Of a stretch of 64,000 nucleotides of DNA, positions 11,150 to 22,458 are shown piece after piece. Under the pieces are notes generated by a model, which had not been told where the DNA came from, made no database searches, and was given only the letters and a program-made list of their open reading frames with translations. Position numbers and translations under genes: made by a program. Origin of the DNA: Amblyomma americanum. Its lineage: Eukaryota > Arthropoda > Arachnida > Ixodida > Ixodidae. Numbering within the stretch: position 1 is the stretch's first letter; every line of letters starts with the position of its first letter. Location of the stretch: NCBI RefSeq assembly GCF_052857255.1, contig NC_135497.1, positions 350,564,799 through 350,628,798 on the forward strand. Reading direction: 5' to 3'.

Positions 11150-12129
11150 TTGTAGATGACAGCAGAGCATATATTCATGGCATACATATGCAGAGATTGG
11201 GACCCTCGACCTTCTCTCTGAAGCGGGTGTTGTTGCGGTGTATCGCTGTAGCCGGGAGATGAACAATGAGCGGGTGCCAACGGAAACGGTCATTGGCACT
11301 TTTGCGGGCACTGCCTGCCCCTCAGAAATAAAAGCATGGTCCCTAATCGTCTATGTAGATCCCCTTCCGCCTAAGCCACTACAGTGCAGCAATTGCTGGC
11401 GATATGGCCATGGTGCTCGTGGCTGCGAGCCTACCTTGCTCTTTTGCAAATGCGGCCATGACCCATCTATCCAATTTATGCTCTGATCAGAACGAGAAGT
11501 GTTGCCTTTGTGTTGGATGTCACGCTGAAAATTCTATATATTTTTATTTTTGGGATCATGAATTCGAAATTCTAGACATAACTAACCGCAAACGCTGTTC
11601 ACGGCGCGAGGCAATATCAGAAATTAAAGAGAGAGCTCACGGCTATGCAGGTTTGTCAGCCAGTTCAGGAGCGACACTAGATTCGTCTAGCTCTCAGGCA
11701 ATAGTGACTGCTGTGGAAGCCTCTATGGCTAAGACGGTTGACAGGATAGTGTCCACTGTCACAGAGTGCATATCTAATGCTCTGGAAATGCAGTTTATCC
11801 AGGCCATGCAAATTGGAATGACTTCTGCTATGTCAGCCATGCCTTCGTTATTGACCCAACGTTCCTTGCCTGAGCAGTCTGAGCCCCAGGAACAAGTTCC
11901 TGCTGTTTCTCCGCTTCCTCGGTCCAGTAATTCAGAAAATGCTGAAATTATTCATGATGCAGAGATGGTAGATTCGGATACCCGAATCATCAAACGCAGT
12001 GCATCCCCCATGTCTAACCCTTCTTCTCCACATGCTCAGCCGAAATCAAATAAGCAACAGATAGGATCTAAGCCAAAAGAAACTATTTTAGGGCGGGCAG
12101 TTGCTGCTGCCCGGATTTCTCAACCATAG
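11150..12129 (+). pseudogene. LINE ORF1, zinc-knuckle protein
   Basis: The frame through 11180-11480 reads LDLLSEAGVVAVYRCSRE, then PLPPKPLQCSNCWRYGHGARGC, a CX2CX4HX4C knuckle at about 11385-11430, and a following CX1C. A frame change near 11480 leads to a second knuckle remnant (KCCLCVGCHAEN) and RKRCSRREAISEIKERAHGY. A Ser/Pro-rich tail then ends at TAG 12127-12129. This order (RNA-binding fold, knuckles, RCSRREAI helix, Ser/Pro tail) is the usual ORF1 architecture of these LINEs. It would coat the element RNA; this copy is frameshifted. Confidence 0.7.
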
Positions 12130-12131
12130 GG

Positions 12132-12358
12132 ATGTTAAGAGTTCTCCAGTGGAACTGTCGGTCACTTCTTCCATCTTCAACAGACACACTGTACCTTATA
12201 TCTCAACGTAATTCAGACATAAATATTTTACAAGAAACTTGGCTTACGTCTGAAAAACACGTTCATTCGCAAAACTATTCTTAATTTCGCAAGATCAACA
12301 GTCAAGAGGAGGAGGCTTGCTCATACTAGTGTGGGATGCCATTCTGCCGAAGGACGAA
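12132..12358 (+). pseudogene. LINE ORF2 start (APE endonuclease), truncated
   Basis: The ATG at 12132, three bases after the ORF1 stop, begins MLRVLQWNCRSLL and continues ILQETWLTSE. These are endonuclease motifs I (Asn of WNCRS) and II (Glu of QETW). A stop interrupts it near 12282. The next motif (SRGGGLLILV) continues in another frame up to 12358, where LTR sequence begins. The tight ORF1-ORF2 spacing suggests coupled translation in the parent element. Confidence 0.72.
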
Positions 12359-12630
12359 TGCCAACATAAAACGTAACAACTGTTTATTAGCGATCGCAGC
12401 GGACGAGCATACCAACGCTGCGCTCGCCCGGGTAGCGGATGGAAAACAGTTGCTCTTCCCAGCCGGACAGCCTGTTTTTGTAGCCGCCGCTGGTGACACA
12501 TGCCTCGTGTGATGCAGCGGTGGCACTGTGCTTTATCGGTAGCGCAGTCCAGCGCGTAGCCGCGTTACGCTGGGCCGGGTGATAAGAAGGTGGAGGCTGC
12601 GCGGAAATGTGCGCAGAGTGTGTCACCACA
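12359..12630 (-). repeat. LTR (3' LTR of a minus-strand LTR retrotransposon)
   Basis: On the minus strand the segment begins TGTGGTGACAC and ends ATGTTGGCA (TG...CA). It holds an AATAAA signal at 12383-12388, about 25 bases from the end. Immediately upstream of its TG is a G-rich tract (12631-12650), as expected of a polypurine tract next to a 3' LTR. The left edge abuts LINE ORF2 coding sequence, so this is a real insertion boundary. The partner 5' LTR is not seen in the window. Confidence 0.65.
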
Positions 12631-12650
12631 TCACCCCCCCACCCCCGCGG
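12631..12650 (-). other. polypurine tract preceding the 3' LTR
   Basis: On the minus strand the 20 bases before the LTR are nearly all G with two A/T interruptions (gcgggggtgggggggtga). They occupy the position where plus-strand DNA synthesis of an LTR element is primed. This fixes the orientation of the element as minus. Confidence 0.55.
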
Positions 12651-12687
12651 AGTGGAGAGACCTCAGGGATTGTAAAAATCGGATGTG

Positions 12688-13533
12688 TCAAGAGTCCTGC
12701 AGGCCGTCCGGGGTCCGAAGACGCGGCTCAGGTGAGTGACTCTGGCTGTGGCGCTGCGGCCGGAGTTTTGGGGTGCAGCGAGAGATGTGGAGTGGCAGGT
12801 GAAGAAGGTGAGTCAGACTGCGAAGTGGACCCAGTGTGCGTCGGTCAGGTGCAGCAGCTGATGGCCGGCGCATAAGGAGTGGTGCAGCAGACGGAGCTAG
12901 TTGTGTTGTGGGACAAGGGAGTGGCGCAGCTGATGCTGGACCGAGCGGCCCGGTACCCAGAAAGGCAGCTGCGGCAGGCGCAGCGAGATTCCAGGCAGGG
13001 GAGTGGCAGTAGTGGAGAGCATGGGGCTGCTCAGACACGGTCACAGCCAACGATGGAGTGATTAGCTTGAATGTGATGGGCGGCTGCATGAATGGCGCCC
13101 TTGCCACTGGTGCCGAGCATTACACCTAGGTGGACGCCGGCGCGGTAGCGGTAATCGGAGGCGCCTGGAGTTGCGGAGGTGCCGGGAGGGTCTGCGCCGC
13201 TGGGAGGGCCGAGGCCGCCGGGAGGGCCGTGGGCACCGGGAGAGCCGAGGCCGCCGGGAGGGCCGAGACCACGAGTATGGCTGGAGGCGCTGGGTGTGCT
13301 GAATCTGTCGGCAGGGCCGAGGCTGCCGGGAGGGCGGGAAACGCTGGCAGGGCTGGCGGCGCCGGGAGAGCCGGGGCCGCCGAGATGCCAAGGGGCGACG
13401 GGAGGACAGGCATCGGTTCAGCGTCGTTGTTAGCAGGAGTGACGGGCCCATGAGGGCCCGACATAGGCAATGAGGGCTGGTGGCTTCCCGCAACAAAAAT
13501 TACATGGGTCCCTTGTGGGCGCAGTGCTGGCAA
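12688..13533 (-). pseudogene. Ala/Pro-rich 3' coding tail of the LTR element
   Basis: Two minus-strand open stretches (13533-13126 and 13107-12688, different frames) lie directly upstream of the polypurine tract, where the polyprotein C-terminus belongs. The first encodes GPHGPVTPANNDAEPMPV followed by repeated ALPAAS/ALPAPP hexapeptides. The second is Pro/Leu/Ala-rich with no recognised domain. I take it as the post-integrase tail of the element because of position; it may equally be low-complexity noise. Reverse transcriptase and integrase are not present. Confidence 0.35.
13183..13398. repeat. 18 bp coding minisatellite (GGGAGGGCCGAGGCC-type)
   Basis: About twelve head-to-tail units of 18 bp with consensus near gccgccgggagggccgag. 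The period is a multiple of three, so units keep all frames open: minus-strand ALPAAS hexapeptides, plus-strand collagen-like GGPRPP. It explains the long overlapping open frames on both strands here. Confidence 0.75.
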
Positions 13534-13544
13534 AAAAATTTGGG

Positions 13545-14660
13545 CTGCCCATTTTATGCCTGAGTGGGCCCCTCGTCAGCAATGCATGGGCTTAAAATGA
13601 GCGGGCAGCCAACCTGGGTCCCACCACAGATACATGCGGGCAAAAGTGCGGGCTCTATCATAGTGAAGTTTAGCCAGAACTTCTTGGGGCTGCCCGTACA
13701 GCATCTTGATATAGCCACGGTGGTTTTGTGTGGGCAAAGAGATAGTATTCCCGCCTTCCCGCCTTCGGCCTACATGGGTCCTGTGTGGAAACTATTTTGC
13801 GCTTCGCAGTGGCGATGCGTCGTAGGCATGCAGTTTGGGCTGCCTTAGCAACACCTACGTTGGTGCGGCATGGGCTAGGCGTGGGCGCATTTGTCATTTC
13901 CGCATCTTCCCCGCCTGTAACCTAAACAGGGTATGAAAGGGCTAAGCATGGGCTGCATGCAGTTCGTCTGCATAAATGATGGGGCTACATGATGGTAAAG
14001 TGCGGGCAACCCCAATAGAGGCTGCCCCTGCAGCACCCTCAAGGATCCAAGGAGGCTAGCTGCGTGTGGGCAAACATACAGTATTCCCGCCTACAGCCGA
14101 CAAAGGTACTGCGTAGAAAATACATGGGCAGCGCATGGGCACATGTCTGCCATTCCAACATCTTCCCCGCCTGCATATCTGGTAGAAAAGACTAAGTATG
14201 GACTATGCATTGGTAACATGTGTGTGCATGAACCTGGGCTATACGATGGTGAATTGCGGGCAATCCTGATGAGGTCTTCCCGTGCATCACTCTGACGACA
14301 CTGTGTGTGGAAACAGGTAGTATATGATTGCCTATAGGCTTCGTAAATCCTGCGCCGACTATTCGGGAGTTTGCAGTGCAGAAACATCACGCGTTATTTT
14401 AGCGATTGTTGCCCGGCGACACCTATTGACGTAGACCCACTTACATTAGCCCGGCAGGATATCCTACATCACATGTAAAAAGGCTGCATGGGTGCCACAG
14501 CGATGGAGCATGGGCGTCAAGGTGAAGTGCGGGCACATATATATCCTCAGAATATGGGCTGCCCACTCAGCACGTTGCTGAATCCAGACGGATGTGGGCG
14601 AATAGCTTCCATTTCCGCGTTCAATCTAAAAAGCTCCTTCATAAAATTTGCAATTAGGCA
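13545..14660. repeat. diverged tandem satellite, units of about 240-340 bp
   Basis: Recurring landmarks are 'gtgcgggca', 'ggctgccc', then 'gtgtgggcaaa...agtattcccgcc'. They appear near 13650-13760, 13980-14100, 14225-14330 and 14475-14620, giving unit spacings of about 336, 240 and 287 bp. The internal motif 'gggctgccc' is itself near-palindromic. No coding capacity is supported. Confidence 0.6.
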
Positions 14661-17600
14661 TGTGATTTAAGTTATATGCGCTTCAAAATGACAAAGCGTA
14701 CAGGTAGACATATTCCGGCTGCCAGCAATAAGTAAGACGGTCTCCTCTTCCGACCCATAGTCTGGTACAAGTGGTTCTTGTCAGTTTTTTTTTTGGTGTC
14801 ATTTGATAATTTGAAACTTTTTACGGTCCCTTAATGTTCGATTTAATGAGCTTCTGCAGTAACACACATTTTGTTGAATGTCACAATAGAAGCTTCGAGA
14901 TTAATTTTTTTTGAAGTTCGTTAAAGCACACTTGTTCTGCAGATCATATCTTTGTAGCATAAGCCGAAATTCGGTTTTGGAGAAACTTGGCGCTGTGGTA
15001 AAAAATATGCAGTGAAAGCTCGTTAATCCAGTCTGCAAAAGACCAGGAAGAAAAGAGAAAATCTAAGAATACAATTTGTAAACTTGTTCTGCAAGGAGCT
15101 GAAACATTGTCGCCTCCTTTTGACATGAAAACTGCACGGCAATGAGACTCGGAGGCGCGAAGCGCCTTAGTCCAACTGCAATTATGTAACAGTTCGCAGT
15201 AATTATTTGCCATTATACGCGCAACGCTAATAGCCACATGCCAGTACCTAGCGTGATTCCCAACGCCGTTCAAAACCAGCGTGCTGGCTGCCAGGTCACG
15301 TGGCAAGACACAGCAACCCCCCCCCCCCCGCCTTCTCTTCCTCTGTGCGTCCCGGCGTGATATCCGGCTAGGCCTTATGCTGCGCCGGGCCATGGTCCGT
15401 GCTGCTGTTGTTCGTGTGCTGTTGCGTCTGATTTCAAAATCGTTGCTTCAAACTTAGGTTTGGATTTCCTGCTTATAGTAGCTTGCGCCGCGTGTCAGCA
15501 ATGCAGCCCTTCACGTACTATGTGAAAACGTGACCACGCCGAGAAGCATGCAGCCGTATCATCTTGACAGCTCCTTTGACTTCAACCGTAGCGGCCGCTC
15601 CAGCTTTTCTCTTACCGTAGCCGCGAAGCAAGAGAAGAAAGCCGTTACTGCATGGCGACGAGTCTCCGTTTCCAGGTGAGATCCATTGTGTAGCGCAGGA
15701 GTGCGTGCAATTTGCGACCGCAAAAATAAACGAGCGAGCAAAAAGGCGAGAAGAAACGGAAGGGACCGAGCTCTGTCAGATCTGTCCTGTTCGTTTCCCT
15801 TCGGCATTGCGTGTGAGTCACTGGTTGTTTCCGCGGCAGCAAAGTGCATTCCACATCGAATCATCAACATCAGGTCTGTCAGTGTTTAGTCAGTGTTCAC
15901 AGTGTATGCATTGCGACGCGAGCACCGCGGTGTATGCATAGACGCGTTTGCTAAATGGCAGGCACGCGTAGGAGTCCTAAATGTAAATGTGGCAATTTTA
16001 TACCGCACAGCAAGGCGCGTGACTAAGTTTTGGGCTTTCGTTAAGGTGGTTGCCCGACTTCCTGGTCATTATTAGACGTGAGGCATGATCGTGCAATGCC
16101 TGCACGCGTGTTTTTGACGCCACTATCGACCCGTTGCGGACTGCCGACAGTGTGCGCCGCTCGGCCTGTTTAGCGTTGTGTTATTCGCTACGCGTATATG
16201 CATCTTTATGTTGATTTGATGAGGCGCCTTAAGTTTAGAAAACGCCTATTCAAGCCGATTACACCAGCTGTCAAGCTCAAGGTGGGAGGTGTGTGACATT
16301 TCAAGGCATGCAAGCGCCTCAGTGAATGCAGCGCCGCGTAGCTGCGATACGCCAACAAACTGGCCGCTGCCTGCTCGATCACTTGCGCAACATTGGTAAG
16401 GTTGCCTGGAGCTGTAAATTTCTTTTCATTTCAGGCGGCCGTGAATAAAAATCATTGCTAAATGTTGGCGAAGAAGTAGCCTTAGAAAAGGAACGCTTTG
16501 TAGCCCTCTCAAATTAGGTGGTTTTGAACAACCTAAATAGTACAGGCGCGTCATAAGAACTAGTGTGAGCAAGTGGCGTTATGTATTCGAAGTTTGGCTG
16601 TTTAAACATATTCTTGTGGTTGTGTGAAATTCCAGCAATACAAAAATTTATCAGAAAGTGCCATGCATTGTGGGTGCAAAGATACACAGCTGGAAATTAT
16701 GATGTTATCCATGTGAAGTGCCTGCTGTTCAGTAGTTAGGAGGTTTGAAAAGGGCATCATCGGATAGGATGTCTCCACTGTCCAGATTTTCAATGTACGC
16801 TGAACGGACACAGACAAGAACAACCACAGAGCCGTAGTATGTATTGAGTTTTCTAAGTTCTGTTCTTTTATCACCTCTGTGTTGAAATCAATGTGTTGCA
16901 ATGTCTGCTTTGGAAGCGAATGTTGATGGCATGTATTGGCATTCCCCGATTCAAAATAACGTGTGTGTCTCTTCTCAATAGGTCATCATCAGATAGTGCC
17001 GCTTTCATGCTCAGTTAGAAGCAGTGCTTAAATTCAGGGAAGTCTGGGCTGGCCTCAGAGCTTTTAGCAAGAATAACGAGAAATCTGGGGCTCCCCTACT
17101 CGAATGTAGGGAGTGTATGAATCTGAAGAAAGCAACCGATTTTCTTTTCCTTGTTAGTGGTGGCTGGAACATTTCTCCTGTCATTTATTAAATCTCGTGT
17201 TGATTTTTCGCAAGAATTATTAACACGATTTCTTAAATCCGAAAGGAAAAAAATGCAGAATTCACAGCACAACACAAAGGGTGGAAGAAGAAGGGAAGCT
17301 AGCACCCTCATACCTCGAGTGAGACCAGAGCTGGCCGCTCAGCTCCAAGGCTTCACAGCAACAATGAGCACACTGGCATAGCGTCAGCACAGCCAATTTT
17401 TCTCCCTCTCTAGTTCCCTCTCCACCTGTTCTCGAGTCACTAGAGACCCCCTTCAATGCAGCCAGGCTTCAAAAAACACCAGTATGAAGTAATGGGCTAC
17501 TGGACAGCATTTTAAGGTGATATTACAGCATGAGAACAATGCTTTTATCCTTTTTTTCTTCTGTACCCATATCACATGGCACTTTTCATAGACAAATATA

Positions 17601-18038
17601 GCAGAAGGATAACCATGTCATCCTTCTGCAGTAATGCCGGTGTCACATGGCTCTCCTCAGAGCCTGCTTCAGCAAAGGCGTCTAAATTCACTTGGTGACA
17701 AGAATATGAATGGTGTTATATAGTGCAGCTATGAATGCGCCTTAAAATTGAGACATTATTTGGACTTGACAGCTTCTCTTGTAAGCTTCTCTTCTGTGGC
17801 ATCTCACTGTATAACAAAAGTAAAAACAGCACTAATTTTTACACAAACCACACAGAAAGAACAGAAAGGACAGTGCCCGTCTTGTATTTTCTTTCTGTTT
17901 TGTTTGAGTAAATTTAGCGCTGTTTTTATGTTTTTATATTTGTTACACAATGATACACCAACTAGTCCAGCAACAGGTACCGTTAAACGAACTTATTCAC
18001 TGTAGTTGCAATATTTTTACTGCCTTTAGATCTGAGTG
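14661..18038. other. 3.4 kb without a supported gene
   Basis: Mixed composition. A C13 homopolymer lies at about 15318-15330. The region 15600-16060 is richer in GC and includes ATG GCG ACG...CAG|GTGAGA (about 15651-15676), which could be a tiny first exon, but nothing downstream supports it. Open frames on both strands overlap and look like chance. Confidence 0.45.
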
Positions 18039-18235
18039 GAAAATAGGCACCTTGTAAACTATAGGAAGAGCAAAATACCGGACGACGGACAGAGTAAGGG
18101 ACACAAAAAACAGGTTCACGAGCGCTGTTTTTTGTGTCCCTTACTCTGTCCGTCGTCCAGTATTTTGCGCTTCCTATAGTTTACAACATGCATCACCAAC
18201 TAGCCCGGCAGCTTGCTCTCCTGAAAATAGGCACC
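18039..18235. mobile_element. fold-back insertion A with 13 bp target duplication
   Basis: The direct repeats gaaaataggcacc at 18039-18051 and 18223-18235 flank a 171 bp insert. The insert is a hairpin with 62-base arms (18052-18113 and 18125-18186, 60/62 complementary) and an 11-base loop. A 36-base tail follows (catgcatcaccaactagccc...), matching the outer end of the PLE at 38663-40603 (catgaatatctaccaactcg...). It has no coding capacity. I interpret it as a non-autonomous derivative of a Penelope-like element. Confidence 0.75.
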
Positions 18236-18599
18236 GTCTGCTTCAAGCTACTTCAGGGTCTGTTCAATTAAGGCCGGTGCACAATAAAGCTAAAAGTGCT
18301 AAATGAAAAAAGGTGAATGTTCACCATAAATTGTTACCTCGGCTATTATCTTGGTGAGTTTTGATTTTTTTGGCCATTTCACTTGCTTGGTGATGACACT
18401 GCAATTTCAGTGAATATACTTGCTCTAATACACTTGCAGGAAATTAGGAGCTTGTGGTGACATGTTTGACTCAACTTTTCTGCATGCTATCTTGTATCAT
18501 ATTTGAAGAAAGCTTGAAAGAAACTGCATATACTATGAACACCACATGTTTGCTTGCGTCTTCTTTAAAATGTCTTAGATATTATTGTGCATAGACCAC

Positions 18600-18995
18600 C
18601 CCGTGATATTTGCAATACGACTGGTATATAATTTATAATTGTCTTTCTCCTTGTTTCAGTATTATCAACCGAAACGTGGCTGCGACGTGTAGTTGGTTGT
18701 CAGGCAATGCAAAAGCAAGAAATCTGGTAATATAACTGCTGATATGGCATTTGTTTGTCATTACAGCTTCTGGAACAGGCTGTCTTAGGTTCTGTAGTGA
18801 AATGAAAGTGCATATCAACGATTATGTTGTAGCCCTTTCTATGCCTCAGCAGGCCTAAAGCCAACTAGGCATCACAGCCATAATTGGGCTGATCAAGCCT
18901 AAACAGCATGCGGAAGGAAATAGAATTATAGATTATTTAATGGCAGGCAAATGCCACTTAGGGATTCATGTATTCTGATGTCTAATGCAGTATTT
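18600..18995. repeat. copy 1 of a diverged 390 bp duplicated segment
   Basis: This is similar over about 390 bp, by eye near two thirds identical, to 28790-29185. Shared blocks in the same order include 'cg..gtagttgg..ttgtca', 'atataactgctga', 'ttctgtagtgaaat...catatcaa', 'attat..attattta' and 'aattcatg.att.tg'. It could be an interspersed repeat family or the trace of a segmental duplication. Nothing coding is seen. Confidence 0.5.
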
Positions 18996-19842
18996 AAAAA
19001 TATTTGACCAAATTACGTGTTTATATTCCTTAAAACTAAGTTTTTAGGTGTTGCGCATATCACTGTTCTCAATTTGCAGAGGTAGCAGTGTTTAGTACTG
19101 CTTGCCTTCATTTTGTTCTCTTTTCATTCATTGGTTGTGCCGTTTTCCTTTGTTATTTTTGTTGACGTCATCGCGTAGTGCATCCCTTCTTATTTGCTTG
19201 TGCATCACTTCTCTTCAGTGTTTCTTTGTGGAAGGCCTCGTGACAGCTGGCAGCTTTCCTTTCATTTTTGCCTTCTCTGATGGTGCTCATAGTACTAGAC
19301 AAAATATAGTTTACTGAAAGGTTGAATTCTAAATTGTACAGCATCATTTAGGTGCCCCTCTTCGTTTTTAGCATATGCCATTTATGGTGATCCCTACTCT
19401 TCACAAGAATCTTACATTGACACAAATTTGTTTCACAAGTTCAGGGCATGCTTTTCTCTCATGTATAGTTTGTGCTTTTACAGGGTATGGTTTATACATG
19501 TTCTCTTAGTTGGTGACTGACATAGTGGCTTCGTTGGCAACTTTTGTATTATTATAAGGTGTTAAAATTTGTTTTTCTCACTGCTGATGAGCGTTAAGGG
19601 AGTTTATTATGCCTCCTTCAACAGTTATGTCTATTTTGTTGCGTTAGTTAGGATATTGAGGCTCAAATGAGCGAGCATCTGGGGCCAAAATACCAGTGAA
19701 ACTTCGTGCCGTTTGTCAGCTTTCTTTATGATGTGCATAACTCTTCAAGTAGGGAATAATTTCAGGTATCAGTGGTCCTTCATTTTCTTTTAACAAACTG
19801 CACATATCCAACCAAAATTTTAACTTTAACCCAACGTTTCGA

Positions 19843-20040
19843 TCGCTGTTTTCACCCCACCCCCTCTCCTCCATACTTAAAAGACACTAGCTGATGCTCT
19901 CAGTCACCCCTGATGAAGGGCGCCGAGTGGGCTTCGAAACGTTGGGTTAAAGTTAAAATTTTGGTTGGAGATGTGCAGTTTATTATAAGTCTTCAAAACC
20001 CAACCAGACAGGCAAATCTGTCAAAATATTTAGTTTTCAA
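19843..20040 (+). repeat. left pseudo-LTR of PLE 1
   Basis: About 200 bp closely similar to 22459-22660: the pyrimidine tract, then 'catacttaaaa.ac.ctagct', 'cacccctgatgaagg', 'gagtgggcttcgaaacgtt', 'gatgtgcagtttatta' and 'aggcaaatctgtcaaaat'. It contains the hammerhead-like core. Confidence 0.8.
19910..19939 (+). ncRNA. hammerhead-like ribozyme core in left pLTR
   Basis: CTGATGA followed 17 bases later by CGAAAC reproduces the two conserved strands of a hammerhead core; between them GAAG...CTTC can pair as stem II. Penelope-like elements are known to carry hammerhead motifs in their pLTRs. I could not confirm a complete stem I/III or a cleavable NUH site, so activity is unproven. Confidence 0.5.
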
Positions 20041-22260
20041 TCTATTCGTGCAGGACATCGGGCTAGAAGCTATGCAAGGCATCTTCGGTGTTCAAGACAC
20101 ACCTGGAATTTGCCAAGAAATGTAAGGAAACCAAGGTTGTACCCCTGAGCCTACGACTACGACGCCTTGTCCCCACACCGGAAGGACGAAACATCATCAA
20201 GGCAGTACAGCACCTAGTGACGGCACGGATACATGAGTGCCATAGCGTGATTAGGAAGAAAGAAATCGACGCCTTCTTCGCCCTCCGACAACTCTAGCAC
20301 AAGATGCCCAACCTAGTGACGTCTATCGAGGCATTTGCCAAAGAAACCGCATGATCAGAAGCCGACAAAACACCGCACCAAGCAGGCAGAGAAGTTGTCG
20401 AAACTTCAACGCCGGCCCGAACAACCGCCACCGGACCATTCTGACCTGGTCGCCAACTTTTTCTCCAGGAAGCTCACAACCACCGAATGGTCAATCCTAG
20501 CCAAGGGGCACAAGTTCAACCTCCAGGTTAACAGATCCCCTTCCCGCAATCCTATCTGCACACGAAGTCGGTATCCGGCAACTGGAACCTGGTGTACGAG
20601 AAGAGGTCAGGCTCAAAACAATAGGTGCACTCAATTCAGTGCAAGCACACCGAAAAGAATCAAACCTAAATCCGGACGAAAGGCGAGCCCTGCAAGACCT
20701 CAAGACAGACACCAACATAGTGATCCTCGCAGCAAGGGCAACACAACAGTCGTTCTGGACAGACGGTACTACGAAGAGAAAATATCCGCCTTACTCAGCA
20801 GTCAAGAATATGCAAAAATTAAAGATGGACCCCACGACCACTACCCAAGCAAGGCTAAACAAAACATTGAAAGAAGTATTCGAAAAACATCCCACCTTCC
20901 GAAACCTCTGCCTTCAGTTATTGAGGCACCAACGGATCGGCTCCAGAATTCTACGGCTTGCCCAAAGTCCACAAATCGGGGATCCCTTTGCGCCTGATTG
21001 TCCACTTCCTGTGTTCCCCTTTTCGCTCGTTGTCAGAATACCTTCAAAAACTAATATCCCCAATCGCAGGAAAAACAGCGACCCATATCCACAATTCCAG
21101 TCACTTCGTCGAACTGGTGTCCCAAGCCACCCTTGAGGCCGACGAATGCCTTGTCTCCTTCGACGTGGTGTCCCTTTTCACAAACATCTCCGTGAAGCTT
21201 GCGGTGGCCGCTACCCGTGACGCCCTACAACGCGACGACACACTCTGCGCACGAACCCCGCTGAGTGTAAATGATTGGTGCCGTCCTCCTGGAGTTGTGC
21301 CTATCAAACACATATATTCTGGTCAAACGGGGAATTTTGCCGACAAGTGAAAGAAACACCAATGGGAGCATCCAGCTCTGTCGTCATGGCCAATTTGACA
21401 ATGGAACACTTCGAACAACGAGCCCTCAACTCATTCCACTCGAAACCAAAGATTTTCCTCTTGTATGTCGACGACTGGTTCGCGATCATAAAAAATCTGA
21501 GAGTCAAAATTTCCTTCGTCATTTAAACTCCGTAGAGCTTGACATTCAGTTCGCGCTAGAGATGGCACAAGAAAACTCGCTGCCGTTTTTGGACGTCTTC
21601 GTGTCCCGAAACGACAATACTCTTCAATTCTCCGTATACCGCAAACCAACCCACTCAGGCAGGTATCTCCGTTACTCTTCGAACCACCCGACAGTCCATA
21701 AAGCATCAGTGGTGAAGACGCTGTTCAGAAGAGTTGAGACACACTGCAGCACAGAACTTGACAGAAAAAAAGAACAACGCACGATATTCAAAGAACTCGT
21801 CAGGAATGGCTACCAAAAAGACTTTATTCAAAAAACATTCGACGTCAAAAACACAACATTCGTCAAACAATTAACGCACAAAGACCAACGCCACCACCAA
21901 AATACGTCACTTTAACTTATGTCGAAGGTGTCAGTGAAACCATCGCCCGAATCCTGAAAAAACCGGGTCTCCAGGTTGCGCACAAGTCCGCACACACTGT
22001 TGCGCTTTGCCTACCTGTTCCCAAAGACCGGCCGCCGAGAGAAAAGAGCCCAAGGCATTGTCTACCAAACTCCATGCGCCGACTGCGACGCAAGCTACAT
22101 CGGCGAAACCAAAAATTTCAAAGCAAGGAATCCGTCAACATAAGAACGACGTCCGCAAATTCGCAAGAGAGCGCAATCCCGTAGCCGAGCATTCCGAGGA
22201 CTCCGACCATAAAATCAACTTTGAAGGAACCCGCATCCTCTGAACCGAAACAAATTACCA
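20041..22260 (+). pseudogene. PLE reverse transcriptase with GIY-YIG endonuclease, frameshifted
   Basis: The N-terminal piece contains TTTEWSILAKGHKFNL (about 20470), then NTTVVLDRRYYEEKISALL. The RT core reads [20 protein letters not shown] (about 20955), [13 protein letters not shown] (about 21150), MGASSSVVMANLTMEHFE and LLYVDDWFAI (about 21460). This is followed by SLPFLDVFV and YRKPTHSGRYL. The C-terminal GIY-YIG motif appears as [18 protein letters not shown] (about 22075-22130). PLE proteins prime on nicked DNA with this endonuclease. At least five frame changes plus stops destroy the gene. Confidence 0.8.
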
Positions 22261-22458
22261 CAAGAGGCTCCTTCTGGAATCCTGGCATATCCAAACTACC
22301 CCGAACAATATCAACCGCACAAAAGGAAACCTGCCCCCACTATATACCCAGGGACTTCGCTCTTCAATGCAACGAAAAAAAGTCGCCATTCAGCACCTCT
22401 CTGCAGTGCGTCAGCGTGACTAACAGAATAAACCCCCTGCCCCGCGCCTTTCGCGACA

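Larger units (their letters stand above)
11090..12358 (+). mobile_element. I-group LINE, 5' part only (ORF1 end and ORF2 start)
   Basis: A plus-strand LINE fragment holding the C-terminal two thirds of ORF1 and the first 75 or so codons of ORF2. It is cut at 12358 by the 3' end of an LTR element in opposite orientation. The family differs from the LINE at 2.45-7.9 kb. The ORF2 opening and the RT thumb/RNase H piece at 30.3-36.8 kb could belong to one family, which is an inference from style only. Confidence 0.7.

Noticed and set aside
13130..13453. Collagen-like plus-strand protein (GGPRPP repeats)
   Set aside because: Produced by the 18 bp minisatellite; no start context, and the flanking LTR element runs on the opposite strand.
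18052..18186. Rho-independent terminator or microRNA precursor
   Set aside because: The hairpin is far too long and perfect, and the flanking 13 bp target duplication shows it is an insertion.
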